50,882 nt of DNA from Hungatella sp. UBA5385 (GCA_002409995.1 DHOR01000024.1:52719-103600); one strand, 5' to 3'. Counted from the first letter of the stretch, positions 26,280 to 34,899 are shown. Translations and numbers: made by a program. The notes: generated from the sequence alone by a model not told the origin.

Positions 26280-27155
26280 ATGGATATTAACTACGAATTG
26301 TATAAAGTGTTCTATCATGTTGCTGCAACCCTGAGTTTTTCAGAAGCTTCTAAAAAGCTTTTTATCTCCCAGTCAGCAGTGAGTCAGTCAATTAAAGTTC
26401 TGGAGAAAAAACTGGATCAAACTCTTTTTATCCGCAGCACCAAAAAAGTCCAACTTACACCGGAAGGAGAAATCCTCTTAAAACACGTAGAACCAGCCAT
26501 CAATCTGATTTCCAAGGGAGAGAACCAGCTTCTAGAGGCCAACACCTTAAACGGCGGTCAGCTGCGTATCGGTGCCAGTGACACCATTTGCAGATACTAT
26601 CTGGTTCCTTATTTAAATACATTTCATAAAGCCTACCCTAACGTGCACATCAAGGTGACCAACAGGACCTCCATTGAATGTGCTCATTTACTGCAAAATG
26701 GCCAGGTGGATTTTATTATTACCAATTACCCTAACTCCGGCCTTTCCAGTTCTCAGAATGTGCGAGTAATCAATGAATTTTATGATGTATTTGTTGCAAA
26801 TCAAGAGTATTTTCCATTAAAAGATCAGGCAGTGGACTTGAAAAAGCTCCAGTCCTATCCCATTCTGATGCTGGACCGCAAAAGCACCACCAGCGAATTC
26901 CTCCATCAGATGTTCCAGAAAGAACAGCTGGATCTGGTTCCTGAAATCGAGTTAAGCAGCAATGATCTTCTCATTGATCTTGCACGGATTGGACTTGGAA
27001 TCGCATTTGTACCAGATTTCTGTATTCCTGAGAATGATAAGGATCTATTCCAAGTCAAATTAACAGAACAGCTGCCAGCTCGTCAGATGGTAGTTGCCTA
27101 TAATGAAAATATCCCTGTCTCACAGGCAACCCGCCAGTTTATGGACATGCTGTAA
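26280..27155 (+). CDS. LysR-family transcriptional regulator
   Basis: A 291-residue regulator. The winged helix-turn-helix (1-65) has the typical LSFSEASKKLFISQSAVSQSI. The effector-binding half begins GGQLRIGASDT and includes GLGIAFVPDF, characteristic of LysR C-termini. AAGGAGG lies before the ATG. It is divergent from the sigma-like gene; its target is unknown. Confidence 0.9.
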   Translation: MDINYELYKVFYHVAATLSFSEASKKLFISQSAVSQSIKVLEKKLDQTLFIRSTKKVQLTPEGEILLKHVEPAINLISKGENQLLEANTLNGGQLRIGASDTICRYYLVPYLNTFHKAYPNVHIKVTNRTSIECAHLLQNGQVDFIITNYPNSGLSSSQNVRVINEFYDVFVANQEYFPLKDQAVDLKKLQSYPILMLDRKSTTSEFLHQMFQKEQLDLVPEIELSSNDLLIDLARIGLGIAFVPDFCIPENDKDLFQVKLTEQLPARQMVVAYNENIPVSQATRQFMDML

Positions 27156-27166
27156 TCTACTGCAAC

Positions 27167-27202
27167 TGCAGAAAAGCAGATCAGATTCACTGCTTTTCTG
27201 CA
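27167..27202. terminator. Bidirectional terminator between LysR and GNAT genes
   Basis: TGCAGAAAAGCAG (27167-27179) pairs perfectly with CTGCTTTTCTGCA (27190-27202). It overlaps the last codons of the convergent acetyltransferase gene. Confidence 0.75.
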
Positions 27203-27699
27203 GCATTATAAACCATATAAGAATTTCCCCACATCTCATCTTTATAAGAAAAATCCTGTTCTATATAGCTTTCTTCAACAAATCCCACTTTTTCATAACA
27301 TCTTTTAGCCCCTGGATTACAGGAAAATACTCTAAGATTGATTCTGTTTACACCAAGAAATGTAACTGCATAATCTACAGCCATAGAAACCATTTTCTGT
27401 CCCAATCCTTGTCCCCGAATCTCCGGCGATACTACGATAAATCCAAGATACGCACTGTTATCTTCATAATTTATTGTCATTTTAAAGCTTCCCACAGGCA
27501 CTCCCTTGTCATCAACTGCTGTAAATCCCCATGCGCTGCTATTTTCCTCCAGTTCCTTATAATAACGGTTCATCTGCTCCTCAGTGAGGGGATAGGTAAA
27601 TTGATCTCTGCACCACATTTGAAGCTGTTTTTCTTCCGTTAACCATTGGGAAACAAATACTCCGTCCTGTCTTTTTGCTGGTCTGATTTTTATGTTCAT
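27187..27699 (-). CDS. GNAT family N-acetyltransferase
   Basis: A 170-residue acetyltransferase of the RimJ/RimL-like type. The acetyl-CoA loop is EIRGQGLGQKMV, preceded by the strand AYLGFIVVSP. The late NRINLRVFSCNPGAKRCYEKVGF is the usual C-terminal part. The gene overlaps the helicase stop as ATGA, so it is translated with it. Acceptor substrate unknown. Its last codons form one arm of the terminator at 27167-27202. Confidence 0.88.
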   Translation of the reverse strand: MNIKIRPAKRQDGVFVSQWLTEEKQLQMWCRDQFTYPLTEEQMNRYYKELEENSSAWGFTAVDDKGVPVGSFKMTINYEDNSAYLGFIVVSPEIRGQGLGQKMVSMAVDYAVTFLGVNRINLRVFSCNPGAKRCYEKVGFVEESYIEQDFSYKDEMWGNSYMVYNAAEKQ

Positions 27700-30131
27700 C
27701 TATTTTTCTCCTCGTCTGTAAGTTCCGATGGAAATTCCGCCGGAATATCTGAGCCATTTTCCGCTCCAGATTCTGTTCGAAGCCCCTCCCAGAATTCCCG
27801 CACTGCCGATTCCACCGTATTCCGGTAAACCACATAATACTCGTCCCATTCTCTGGGAAATATCTCCTGATAGTCCATATTTAAAAACCGTTCATCCAGC
27901 AGTGCAATAATTCCTTCATCCTGAACTGTACGAATCACCCGTCCTGCTGCCTGCATCACTTTATTCATTCCCGGATACTGATAGGCATAATCAAAACCTC
28001 TCTGTTCCTTTTCATCAAAATAATTTTTCAAAATCTCCTGTTCCGTACAGATCATAGGCAAACCTGTACCAACAATTAATGCACCGATCAACCGCCCTTC
28101 TTTTAAATCAATTCCTTCAGAAAACACGCCTCCCATCACACAAAGCCCTACAAAGGAATCACTTCTGTCTTCCTGAAATTCTTCCAGAAATACTTCCCTT
28201 TCCTCCTCACTCATATGAGTGGACTGTGATAGATAGGAAAATTCCTGCTCTGTTTCCCCCAGAATACTTTCCACCTGGCGAAGATATTGATAGGAAGGCA
28301 GAAATACCAGATAATTTCCTGTGCGGGCAGACACTATGCTTCGGATATAATCCACCACCTTCTGATACTCTCTTCTGTTTCTTCTGGTATAGCGGCTGCT
28401 GACATCAGAAGCCACCATTAGAAGGCGCTTCTTCTTATCAAATGGGGATTCTGCGTAAACTGCATATTCCTCCAAATTGCCGCTTAACAGTTCTTTATAA
28501 TAGGAAACCGGAAGAAGTGTGGCGGAAAAGAATACCGTTCCATTGCCTTTATCAAGACATTCTTTTAAGTTTTTGGCGGGATTCATGCAGAAAAGTCTCA
28601 GCATAAATCTCCCATCAGATAAAAGCTCTGTATAAATCCGGTAATTCTCATCTACCCGATCATAGATATTCAGCAAATCTCTTATGGCAAAGTAAAAATC
28701 CAGCACCAAATCTCTGTCATCAAACTCAGGAAAGCTCTCCATAAACTTTTCCATTTCTCCAAACAGAGACATAATGGTGGTCATAAACAGACGAATATCT
28801 TCATGAATCACGTATCTTTCACATTCCCGTTTCATTTCCAAAAGCTGTTTATTACAGCGGTCCAGCATACGCGCCAGCTTGGGACTGAAGTTTTTGACTA
28901 TTTTCTTAATCAGAAGAAAATCCTCTTTGTAAACAATGGCACTGTACATCTCTCTGGCTCTTGGCACCAGATTATGTGCCTCATCAACCAGAAACAGATA
29001 ATCTCCTGCAACCCCTTCGGAAAAATACCGTTTCAGCCGGATATTGGGATCAAATACATAGTTATAGTCACAAATCACCGCATCCACCCAGTTGCTGATA
29101 TCAAGGCAGAATTCAAAAGGGCAGACCTGATGCTCCCTGGCATATTTTAAAACAATATCTCTTGTAATCCCGCTTTCTTGATGGATAATGTCAAATACAG
29201 CATCACTTACTCTGTCAAAATGTCCTTTTGCATAAGGACATGCATCAGGGTTACATTCAGGCTTATCCAGAAAACACAGCTTATCCTTGGCAGTAATGGT
29301 CACACTGCTTAGATAAAGCCCTTCTTTCCTTAATATATCAAAGGTTTCCTCTGCAACTCCCCTTGTAATAGTTTTGGCAGTTAAATAAAACAGCTTATCT
29401 CCAAGCCCTTCTCCCATTGCTTTTAATGTGGGATAAACAGTAGAAAGAGTCTTGCCAATTCCTGTTGGAGCCTGAATAAATAAGTTCCGCTTTCTTGCAA
29501 TGCTTCTATATACAGAGACAGCCAGCTCCTTCTGCCCTTTTCTATAAGGAAATGGAAAATCCAGGTCTTTGATGGACTCATCTCTTCGAATGCCATGGTG
29601 ATAAAGGTATCTTGCCCATTTCACATATTCATGAATAAGGCTGTTAAACCATTGTTCCAGCTCTTCAAAGGTCTTTTCCACCTGAAAACGCTTGATCTCT
29701 TCTGTTTCAATATTGCAGTAGGTCATCTGAAGAACTGCTCCATTTAACCCATTGTCATAACAATAAAAATAGCCGTAACACATTGCCTGGGCAAGATGGA
29801 CTTCTACAGGCTCTGTCAGATATTGAAGGTCCATATAAATGCCTTTGATCTCATCAATGGTAATCCCTGAGGGCTTTTCAATGATTCCATCCGCTCTTCC
29901 CTCTACCAGAATCTCAAACTGATCTTCCTCTACCCGGTGTTTTAGAGTCACCTCTGCTCTGTAATCAGAGCCCATCCGCCTCTGAATCTTCCTGTGGATG
30001 CGGCTGCCTTCCTGCATTGCCGTTTTTACTGCACCTGCAGACCGTCTATTATCTAAGTCACCGGAACGAAGTACGAATTCTACAAGGTTTCGTACTGACA
30101 TTTTTATGGTTTTTTTACTTTCTGGCTCCAT
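27696..30131 (-). CDS. Cas4-like nuclease / XPD-DinG helicase fusion
   Basis: About 811 residues. The ATG at 30131 follows AAGGAAGGAG, whereas the longer frame to 30194 has no such site. The N-terminus (about 1-190) is a PD-(D/E)xK domain: GRADGI, IDEIKG and HLAQAMCYGYFYC give Asp, ExK and the Q-x-x-x-Y helix. The rest is an iron-sulfur superfamily 2 helicase: Walker A in APTGIGKT, the cysteines of CFLDKPECNPDACPY and CPFEFC, the DEAH box, and the late QAAGRVIRT motif VI. It should unwind 5'-tailed DNA and perhaps nick it. Likely role is DNA repair. Confidence 0.9.
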   Translation of the reverse strand: MEPESKKTIKMSVRNLVEFVLRSGDLDNRRSAGAVKTAMQEGSRIHRKIQRRMGSDYRAEVTLKHRVEEDQFEILVEGRADGIIEKPSGITIDEIKGIYMDLQYLTEPVEVHLAQAMCYGYFYCYDNGLNGAVLQMTYCNIETEEIKRFQVEKTFEELEQWFNSLIHEYVKWARYLYHHGIRRDESIKDLDFPFPYRKGQKELAVSVYRSIARKRNLFIQAPTGIGKTLSTVYPTLKAMGEGLGDKLFYLTAKTITRGVAEETFDILRKEGLYLSSVTITAKDKLCFLDKPECNPDACPYAKGHFDRVSDAVFDIIHQESGITRDIVLKYAREHQVCPFEFCLDISNWVDAVICDYNYVFDPNIRLKRYFSEGVAGDYLFLVDEAHNLVPRAREMYSAIVYKEDFLLIKKIVKNFSPKLARMLDRCNKQLLEMKRECERYVIHEDIRLFMTTIMSLFGEMEKFMESFPEFDDRDLVLDFYFAIRDLLNIYDRVDENYRIYTELLSDGRFMLRLFCMNPAKNLKECLDKGNGTVFFSATLLPVSYYKELLSGNLEEYAVYAESPFDKKKRLLMVASDVSSRYTRRNRREYQKVVDYIRSIVSARTGNYLVFLPSYQYLRQVESILGETEQEFSYLSQSTHMSEEEREVFLEEFQEDRSDSFVGLCVMGGVFSEGIDLKEGRLIGALIVGTGLPMICTEQEILKNYFDEKEQRGFDYAYQYPGMNKVMQAAGRVIRTVQDEGIIALLDERFLNMDYQEIFPREWDEYYVVYRNTVESAVREFWEGLRTESGAENGSDIPAEFPSELTDEEKNR

Positions 30132-30162
30132 TCCGGCTCCTTCCTTTATTATCCCATAACGT

Positions 30163-30205
30163 AAAAAGGGAACTGCAGCCCTCTCGGCATACAATTCCCT
30201 TTTTT
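30163..30205 (-). terminator. Terminator between the HPr-like gene and the helicase gene
   Basis: AAAAAGGGAA (30163-30172) pairs with TTCCCTTTTT (30195-30204). On the minus strand it follows the HPr-like stop by about 28 bases and ends in a T run. Confidence 0.65.
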
Positions 30206-30232
30206 CTTACTGCATATTACGTATTGCTTTCT

Positions 30233-30475
30233 TTATGCTGCAGAGCAGTCGTTTGGTGCTTTCTTAGTCAAATACTCTTCAAACTCTTCATTTTCACCAT
30301 TAAATTGAACGGTTAAAATGTGAGTCAAATCCAGACTCAATACTCCTAATATAGACTTTGCGTCAATAATCACTCTATTGTAAAATACGTCAATATCAAA
30401 ATCACACTTTGTAGCGGCTGAGACGAATTCTCTTGCATCTGTAATGCTTGGCAACATAATTTTAAACTGTTTCAT
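30233..30475 (-). CDS. HPr-like protein lacking the catalytic histidine
   Basis: An 80-residue protein with the HPr fold pattern. The phospho-histidine site of HPr (HARP) reads DARE here, so His15 is replaced by Asp13. The regulatory serine site is kept: AKSILGVLSL has Ser41 at the Ser46 position. Bacillus Crh shows the same logic, with Gln at 15 and Ser at 46. The protein should therefore not carry PTS phosphate but might be modified by HPr kinase and assist catabolite control. AAGGAG precedes the ATG. It is a single-gene unit with its own terminator. Confidence 0.75.
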   Translation of the reverse strand: MKQFKIMLPSITDAREFVSAATKCDFDIDVFYNRVIIDAKSILGVLSLDLTHILTVQFNGENEEFEEYLTKKAPNDCSAA

Positions 30476-30914
30476 AATACATGACTCCTTTTTCCAAATA
30501 ACGGTTATAAGTTAATAAGGTACTTATATCATGTTTGTAACCGTTTGTCAAATTATGTTACATATGCCGTTTTAAGCCTGTTTGCTGTGCAATTGTTTCG
30601 ATTTTCAAAGTATTTATTTCCAATATTTAGTAATTATTTTATGCACCATTTTAATTTCGGGAATAATTCCTATTATTATATTTTATGTTAATCGAATTTA
30701 CCAAATTATGGTCCTTATTTTCATAAAAAAATACCATAGCTCATTATTGGTATTTATGGCTAAAGTTTATACTTGACCTTAAACTTTCTTTCTATTCTAC
30801 CATACTTAATAGTGCTTTAACAGTCTAATTTAATGTGATTGGTTTCAGGATTGGTTTCAGCATTTTGTTACAGTCCAGCCATTTTATCAATTTTATCAAT
30901 TTTTAAAAAAATAC
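30476..30914. other. AT-rich gap without a supported gene
   Basis: This 439-bp stretch lies between the HPr-like gene and the tRNA-Trp promoter. Its only long open frame (plus, from TTG 30582) has no ribosome site. I see no RNA motif or repeat. Confidence 0.5.
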
Positions 30915-30943
30915 TTGCAATTCAAAAGTATCTATGCTATACT
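30915..30943 (+). promoter_or_regulatory. Promoter of tRNA-Trp
   Basis: TTGCAA (30915-30920) and TATACT (30938-30943) are 17 bp apart, 39 bases before the mature tRNA. Confidence 0.8.
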
Positions 30944-30982
30944 TCCATAGTGCTCAGATGAGTGCGTTTTTAAATAAGCCAT

Positions 30983-31053
30983 AGGGGAATAGTTCAATGG
31001 TAGAGCAACGGTCTCCAAAACCGTAAATGGGGGTTCGAGCCCCTCTTCCCCTG
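30983..31053 (+). tRNA. tRNA-Trp (anticodon CCA)
   Basis: The acceptor arms AGGGGAA and TTCCCCT pair fully, with G as discriminator. The D arm contains AATGGTAGAGC, the anticodon loop CTCCAAA gives CCA, and the T arm is GGGGGTTCGAGCCCC. The 3' CCA is not encoded. It stands alone with its own promoter and terminator, and I found no integrated element beside it. Confidence 0.95.
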
Positions 31054-31057
31054 CTAC

Positions 31058-31098
31058 GAAAAAGCCTTAGATTCCATCAGGAATTCTAAGGCTTTTTC
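31058..31098. terminator. Bidirectional terminator of tRNA-Trp and the 3D-domain gene
   Basis: GAAAAAGCCTTAG (31058-31070) pairs with CTAAGGCTTTTTC (31086-31098), extended by a bulged ATTCC/GGAAT. T runs flank it on both strands. Confidence 0.88.
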
Positions 31099-31101
31099 AT
31101 A

Positions 31102-31764
31102 TTATTCGGTCATCAAATAGACATCTTCCCGTCTAATTCCTAGCTCTAATGCATGCTTATGGGTATCAACAGCCATATCAATTTTATTTCCTTTAATGGC
31201 ACTGCCTGTATCCTCTGCGGAATAAATCTGTCCATTAATCATAACCTTGGAGCCGAGAGGGATTACGTTTGGGTCTACAGATACGACTCCCGGTCTTACT
31301 CTGGTTCCCATAGCAGTAATCCCTCTGCCACCACCGCATATATGGCGGTAAGGCTGGCAGCAATAATAGGTAATTTTAAAGTTTCCCAAAGGAATCATGG
31401 TGGTTTTTTCAGTGCTTAAATATTCACTGCTTACATAAGCAACTCCTGCTTCTGTATTAATGCAACACCAGCCCTGATACTCTGCAAGAACCTGTACACT
31501 TGAGTTGAGAGAAAGCCGGCCTATAATATCGCTTTCTGTATTGGGTTCTTTTCTGATATTTAAATGATTAGAAGTGCTGTATTTCGTCTGTGGTTTAGTG
31601 TTGTTTTTAACAAGCATCTGAATTGTCTCATTGACATTCTCAAACACTCCATCAAATAAATCCGCCCGTTTTTGTGTCTCTGATTTTGATGCTATTCTCT
31701 CCTGCCCATAAGCAGGGGCAGTGAAAATAATACACATAATAACGAGAACTAACAATTTTTTCAA
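31102..31764 (-). CDS. Secreted SH3-3D domain cell-wall protein
   Basis: A 220-residue protein with a signal peptide (MKKLLVLVIMCIIFTAPAYG). An SH3b domain follows (about 65-118, LNIRKEPNTESDIIGRLS). The 3D domain lies at the C-terminus, with the three aspartates in VSVDPNVIPLG, AEDTGSAIKG and KIDMAV. Such proteins are murein hydrolases or lytic transglycosylases related to MltA and the Rpf/YabE group. It starts with TTG, preceded by GGAGG at 7 bases. It probably remodels peptidoglycan outside the cell. Confidence 0.88.
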   Translation of the reverse strand: MKKLLVLVIMCIIFTAPAYGQERIASKSETQKRADLFDGVFENVNETIQMLVKNNTKPQTKYSTSNHLNIRKEPNTESDIIGRLSLNSSVQVLAEYQGWCCINTEAGVAYVSSEYLSTEKTTMIPLGNFKITYYCCQPYRHICGGGRGITAMGTRVRPGVVSVDPNVIPLGSKVMINGQIYSAEDTGSAIKGNKIDMAVDTHKHALELGIRREDVYLMTE

Positions 31765-31795
31765 ATAGATTCCTCCTAACTGGATACATTACGTA

Positions 31796-31879
31796 TCATT
31801 TTGGCGGCAATATGATCTTTGCGGCCTTTCGGTAAAGAAGCATTCCTGTTCCGGATGCTCTATTTTTAGTTTTATTCAT
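31796..31879 (-). CDS. Possible 27-residue basic peptide
   Basis: ATG 31879 follows AAAGGGG at a usable distance and opens 27 codons (MNKTKNRASGTGMLLYRKAA and a short end). It lies upstream of the 3D-domain gene on the same strand. No family is recognised; it may be chance. Confidence 0.25.
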   Translation of the reverse strand: MNKTKNRASGTGMLLYRKAAKIILPPK

Positions 31880-32099
31880 ATAGAATTCCCCTTTATTTGC
31901 AAGTTTAATCATTTTTTTGTAAAAAAATACATTTTTGATCTCTTTAAACGGATTCTGTATAACTATAAGAATTACAATAAAATGGGAATTTGACTTCATT
32001 GGCATCAAAGAGTTTAAAATAGAATTAAAATGTTTGTTGATATGAGCGGAGCTCCTGTTTTGTATGTCAGTATATTTCAGGGGGCTGGAGTATGAGTCT

Positions 32100-32249
32100 A
32101 TGATTTTTTTAAGTGAAGGGAATTTTGGGAGATGTGTGGAATGTGGCAGGCTGATTCTTAAGGAAGGGAATAACAGTAAGTATTGTTTGGACTGCTCTAA
32201 GAAAAAGCAGTCGGAAAGACATATCAGATATAATGGGAAACATGTTTAA
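32100..32249 (+). CDS. Small zinc-ribbon protein
   Basis: A 49-residue protein with two knuckles, CVECG and, 18 residues later, CLDC, followed by a basic tail (KKKQSERHIRY). This is a zinc-ribbon pattern seen in small nucleic-acid-binding proteins. I chose ATG 32100 because GGAG lies 9 bases upstream; the frame is open back to ATG 32064, which has no site. It stands alone before a terminator. Function unknown. Confidence 0.6.
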   Translation: MIFLSEGNFGRCVECGRLILKEGNNSKYCLDCSKKKQSERHIRYNGKHV

Positions 32250-32254
32250 CATAC

Positions 32255-32310
32255 AAAAGATCTCAGAACTCTGATGAAATAACGCTTTTCAAGAGATTCT
32301 AAGATCTTTT
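32255..32310. terminator. Bidirectional terminator between zinc-ribbon and HEAT genes
   Basis: AAAAGATCT (32255-32263) pairs with AGATCTTTT (32302-32310), with a second imperfect paired block inside. T-rich sequence follows on the plus strand. Confidence 0.65.
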
Positions 32311-32318
32311 ATTTTTGT

Positions 32319-32669
32319 TTATTGCTTACCTCTAAGGTTATTGAGAGTATTCTGCATTTCACTGCGAAGCAGAGTCTTATCCTCAGGGAGTACCAGCATC
32401 ATCGCCTGTATTCTTGAAACACAGTGATCATTGCCTGTTGCTGTTAATGATTTTAATGCAGCAATTTTAACTTCCTCCTCTTCAGAGTTCAGCAATTCCA
32501 TTAACAAATTGCAGGAGTCATCTCCAGTTGTTTCTCCGCAGGCCTTTGCTAAGTTAACCTTTGTTTCCGTGTCACTGTTGAGATAATTTTTTCTTATCTT
32601 ATCCCATTTTCCAGATCGAACTAATTTTGCAATTGACTCTGTTGATGCTCCTTTTGAAAAACCAAACAT
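32319..32669 (-). CDS. HEAT-repeat protein
   Basis: A 116-residue protein of helical repeats. Two HEAT-type units are visible: DDSCNLLMELLNSEEEEVKI and AALKSLTATGNDHCVSRIQA. It has no signal peptide or membrane segment. Such proteins are scaffolds or phycobilin-lyase-like; no enzyme motif is present. It stands alone. AGAAAAGAGGG lies before the ATG. Confidence 0.7.
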   Translation of the reverse strand: MFGFSKGASTESIAKLVRSGKWDKIRKNYLNSDTETKVNLAKACGETTGDDSCNLLMELLNSEEEEVKIAALKSLTATGNDHCVSRIQAMMLVLPEDKTLLRSEMQNTLNNLRGKQ

Positions 32670-33015
32670 AAAATCCCTCTTTTCTAAGTAAAAAAATACT
32701 TAATAAGTAGTATAACATGGTCTGTTAAAGATTGGAAGTTATTTGTCAGAATTTTAATATATTATGTAGTTAATTTTTGAAAATTGTTATTTTGATTTTT
32801 AATTTTTCAGTACATATATTCTTTCCAGTTAATATTATTGTCCCTTTTGCATCAAACCGAAGGACTATCTTTTATATTTAGCTTCTCTTCTATCTTAGTT
32901 CGTGTATAATTATAGTAACTAAGGAAGGGGTAATTTTATTATGTAAAATCAAAAGAAAGGAGTTTATGGTGGGTTAACTATGGACTAACGATAGAATACA
33001 TCATATAAATCTATA
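32670..33015. other. Gap with a TATAAT and three minimal reading frames
   Basis: This 346-bp gap is AT-rich. A plus-strand TATAAT lies at 32905-32910. After it AAGGAAGGGG precedes ATG-TAA at 32941, and AAAGGAG precedes ATG-GTG-GGT-TAA near 32967. A third ATG-GAC-TAA follows near 32981. These could be translated leader frames or the remains of a small gene. No other structure seen. Confidence 0.35.
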
Positions 33016-33492
33016 ATGAATACCTTTAAAAAAATCACAAGAATAATCTTTATTTTTTTAATATTAGCCGTTATATATTCAATCATACAGGCCTATCTAT
33101 GTGCATATTACCTATCTATTATCGTACTTTACATACTCTATTTCCTAAAAATCGATACTTTATTACAGGGAAACTTTCTAGTTTACTTATTAATAATTAC
33201 TGGTACTTTGCTTAACACAAGTCTTTTTATTATTATAAATAAAGTTCACTCCCTTTTTTCAAAGATGTTCGATTTTTCTAAAGAAAAAAAGGTTAGCTTT
33301 AAATTAGTCAATACAATTTCCTGGAGTATTTCACTTATATTTGTTATGATATTTCTACACGCTAATATAAAGAGAACAGATATGTTATGGGAATTTGCAT
33401 TGATCGGATGGTGGTCTGCTTTATTCACCTTACTATGTTCTAATATCTATGTTTTAGCCGGCTCATTTTTAAATCATACTTCCACACACTAA
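33016..33492 (+). CDS. Four-helix membrane protein, DUF2975-like
   Basis: A 158-residue hydrophobic protein with four membrane segments (near 8-30, 33-50, 55-75 and 95-150). The size and helix order resemble DUF2975 proteins, which usually precede a small Cro-like regulator; none follows here. There is no ribosome site at the ATG, so the start is doubtful. Function unknown. Confidence 0.55.
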   Translation: MNTFKKITRIIFIFLILAVIYSIIQAYLCAYYLSIIVLYILYFLKIDTLLQGNFLVYLLIITGTLLNTSLFIIINKVHSLFSKMFDFSKEKKVSFKLVNTISWSISLIFVMIFLHANIKRTDMLWEFALIGWWSALFTLLCSNIYVLAGSFLNHTSTH

Positions 33493-33578
33493 AAACCGAC
33501 AGCAAGTATTGTATAATTAACAATTTCAGTATAACATGATATAAGCAAACCAAATATTCAATAAGGAGCACCCCCTAC

Positions 33579-34496
33579 ATGACCCAGAATGAACTAACCT
33601 ACATTCTAGCCATAGCAGAATACGGAACTATTTCCAAAGCAGCCAAAGAGCTGTTTATATCCCAGCCGTCCCTGTGCCAGACTCTTTCCAAAGTGGAAAC
33701 CGAATTCGGAGAAGAGCTTTTTAATCGTACTTCTACAGGTTTAGTCCCCACCTTATTTGGCAGACGTTATTTGAAAACTGCAAGAGAAATTCTTGATTGT
33801 TATCTGGAATTGATGTTCCAGTTAGATGAAGTACAGAAAATATACTGTGGAAGCATTACCTTTGGCATACCAATTAACTTAGGTTCATGCCTTTTACCAC
33901 ATGTAATGCCTAATTTTATAGAAAAATATCCCAATGTCACTTTGAGAATCAGGGAGAATAATGCTTCTGAACTGGATAAGCTGCTGCTTACAGGGAAAAC
34001 GGACTTCAGTATTATGCATTATGAGAAACCTAACGAAGCCATTTATTATGAGCAACTGACCCATGATCCCTTTTACCTTGTAATCCCCTCATCAGCAACT
34101 CACAAATATGGTTTTCAAGAGCACCAGACTATTACAGGTGCCATATTGCAGAGCTTACATAAGGAAAACTTTATTATGGTATCTGACAGACAGTATTTAA
34201 GGGATGCGGCTGATTTGATCTTTCAAAAGGCTAATTTTGAGCCTCATATACGTCTGACTACAAAAAGCATGGGAACTGCCAAGCGGCTGGTTGCAAAGGG
34301 ATGCGGAATTACTCTTCTTCCCTCTTCTTACCTACAGCTGTTTTCCGATGCTGACGGGCTCACCTACTATCCTCTGGATGACAGCTTGGAAGCCTCTTTA
34401 GAGCTAGTGGTTGCCTATCGAAAAAGTTCAGCCATTTCTCTTTGCTCTAGAGAATTTATTAACTTATTAAAAGAAATGATTAAAACACCACAATAA
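33579..34496 (+). CDS. LysR-family transcriptional regulator
   Basis: A 305-residue regulator. The helix-turn-helix is YGTISKAAKELFISQPSLCQTL. The effector domain starts GSITFGIPINLG and includes KRLVAKGCGITLLPSSYL. AAGGAG lies 10 bases before the ATG. It is convergent with a free-standing LysR DNA-binding domain that resembles its own N-terminus. Target unknown; the hydrogenase operon lies beyond. Confidence 0.9.
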   Translation: MTQNELTYILAIAEYGTISKAAKELFISQPSLCQTLSKVETEFGEELFNRTSTGLVPTLFGRRYLKTAREILDCYLELMFQLDEVQKIYCGSITFGIPINLGSCLLPHVMPNFIEKYPNVTLRIRENNASELDKLLLTGKTDFSIMHYEKPNEAIYYEQLTHDPFYLVIPSSATHKYGFQEHQTITGAILQSLHKENFIMVSDRQYLRDAADLIFQKANFEPHIRLTTKSMGTAKRLVAKGCGITLLPSSYLQLFSDADGLTYYPLDDSLEASLELVVAYRKSSAISLCSREFINLLKEMIKTPQ

Positions 34497-34510
34497 AACC
34501 ACAATAAAAT

Positions 34511-34557
34511 AAGCACCGGAAAAGCTCAGCTCCTCAGTCTGTTCTTTCCCAGTGCTT
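34511..34557. terminator. Bidirectional terminator between the two LysR-type genes
   Basis: AAGCACCGG (34511-34519) pairs with CCAGTGCTT (34549-34557), with one mismatch, and a further paired GAAAAG/CTTTC inside. TTCTC follows on the plus strand. Confidence 0.65.
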
Positions 34558-34568
34558 TTCTCATTATT

Positions 34569-34811
34569 CTATCCCTTTAAACCGTCATACAGAGACAATA
34601 TCCGTTTAGCAGTCTTCACATAAGCCTCACCCTCAGGCGTAGGCACAAGCCCTGCGGGAGTCCGCTGAAACAATACAATTTTAAGTTCTCCTTCAACTCT
34701 TTTAATACACCGGCTCAGTGAAGAAGCATTCTTATCCATAGCTGCTGCCGCTTTTTGAATATTTCCCTCCCTTGCGATTGCAACTATGTAACGCAGATCC
34801 CGTTCATTCAT
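34569..34811 (-). CDS. Free-standing LysR DNA-binding domain
   Basis: An 80-residue protein that is only the LysR winged helix (MNERDLRYIVAIAREGNIQK, AAAAMDKNASSLSRCIKRVE). It ends at a stop just where the linker helix starts. The effector domain is missing, but the frame is intact and a terminator follows at once. Its nearest likeness in the window is the N-terminus of the LysR protein encoded opposite. It may be a truncated paralogue or a small DNA-binding competitor. It lies downstream of the hydrogenase genes on the same strand. Confidence 0.7.
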   Translation of the reverse strand: MNERDLRYIVAIAREGNIQKAAAAMDKNASSLSRCIKRVEGELKIVLFQRTPAGLVPTPEGEAYVKTAKRILSLYDGLKG

Positions 34812-34899
34812 CTCTTATCCCTCGCCATCTCAACCTACTTAGCAAAACCTAAACCAACTACAATCTCATCTCTATACCAGCATAAGCTTCACTTCACCA

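Noticed and set aside
30582..30776. 64-codon hydrophobic frame on the plus strand
   Set aside because: It starts with TTG, has no ribosome site and lies in AT-rich sequence before the tRNA promoter.
30983..31053. tRNA-Trp as an integration site
   Set aside because: No integrase and no duplicated 3' tRNA end was seen nearby.
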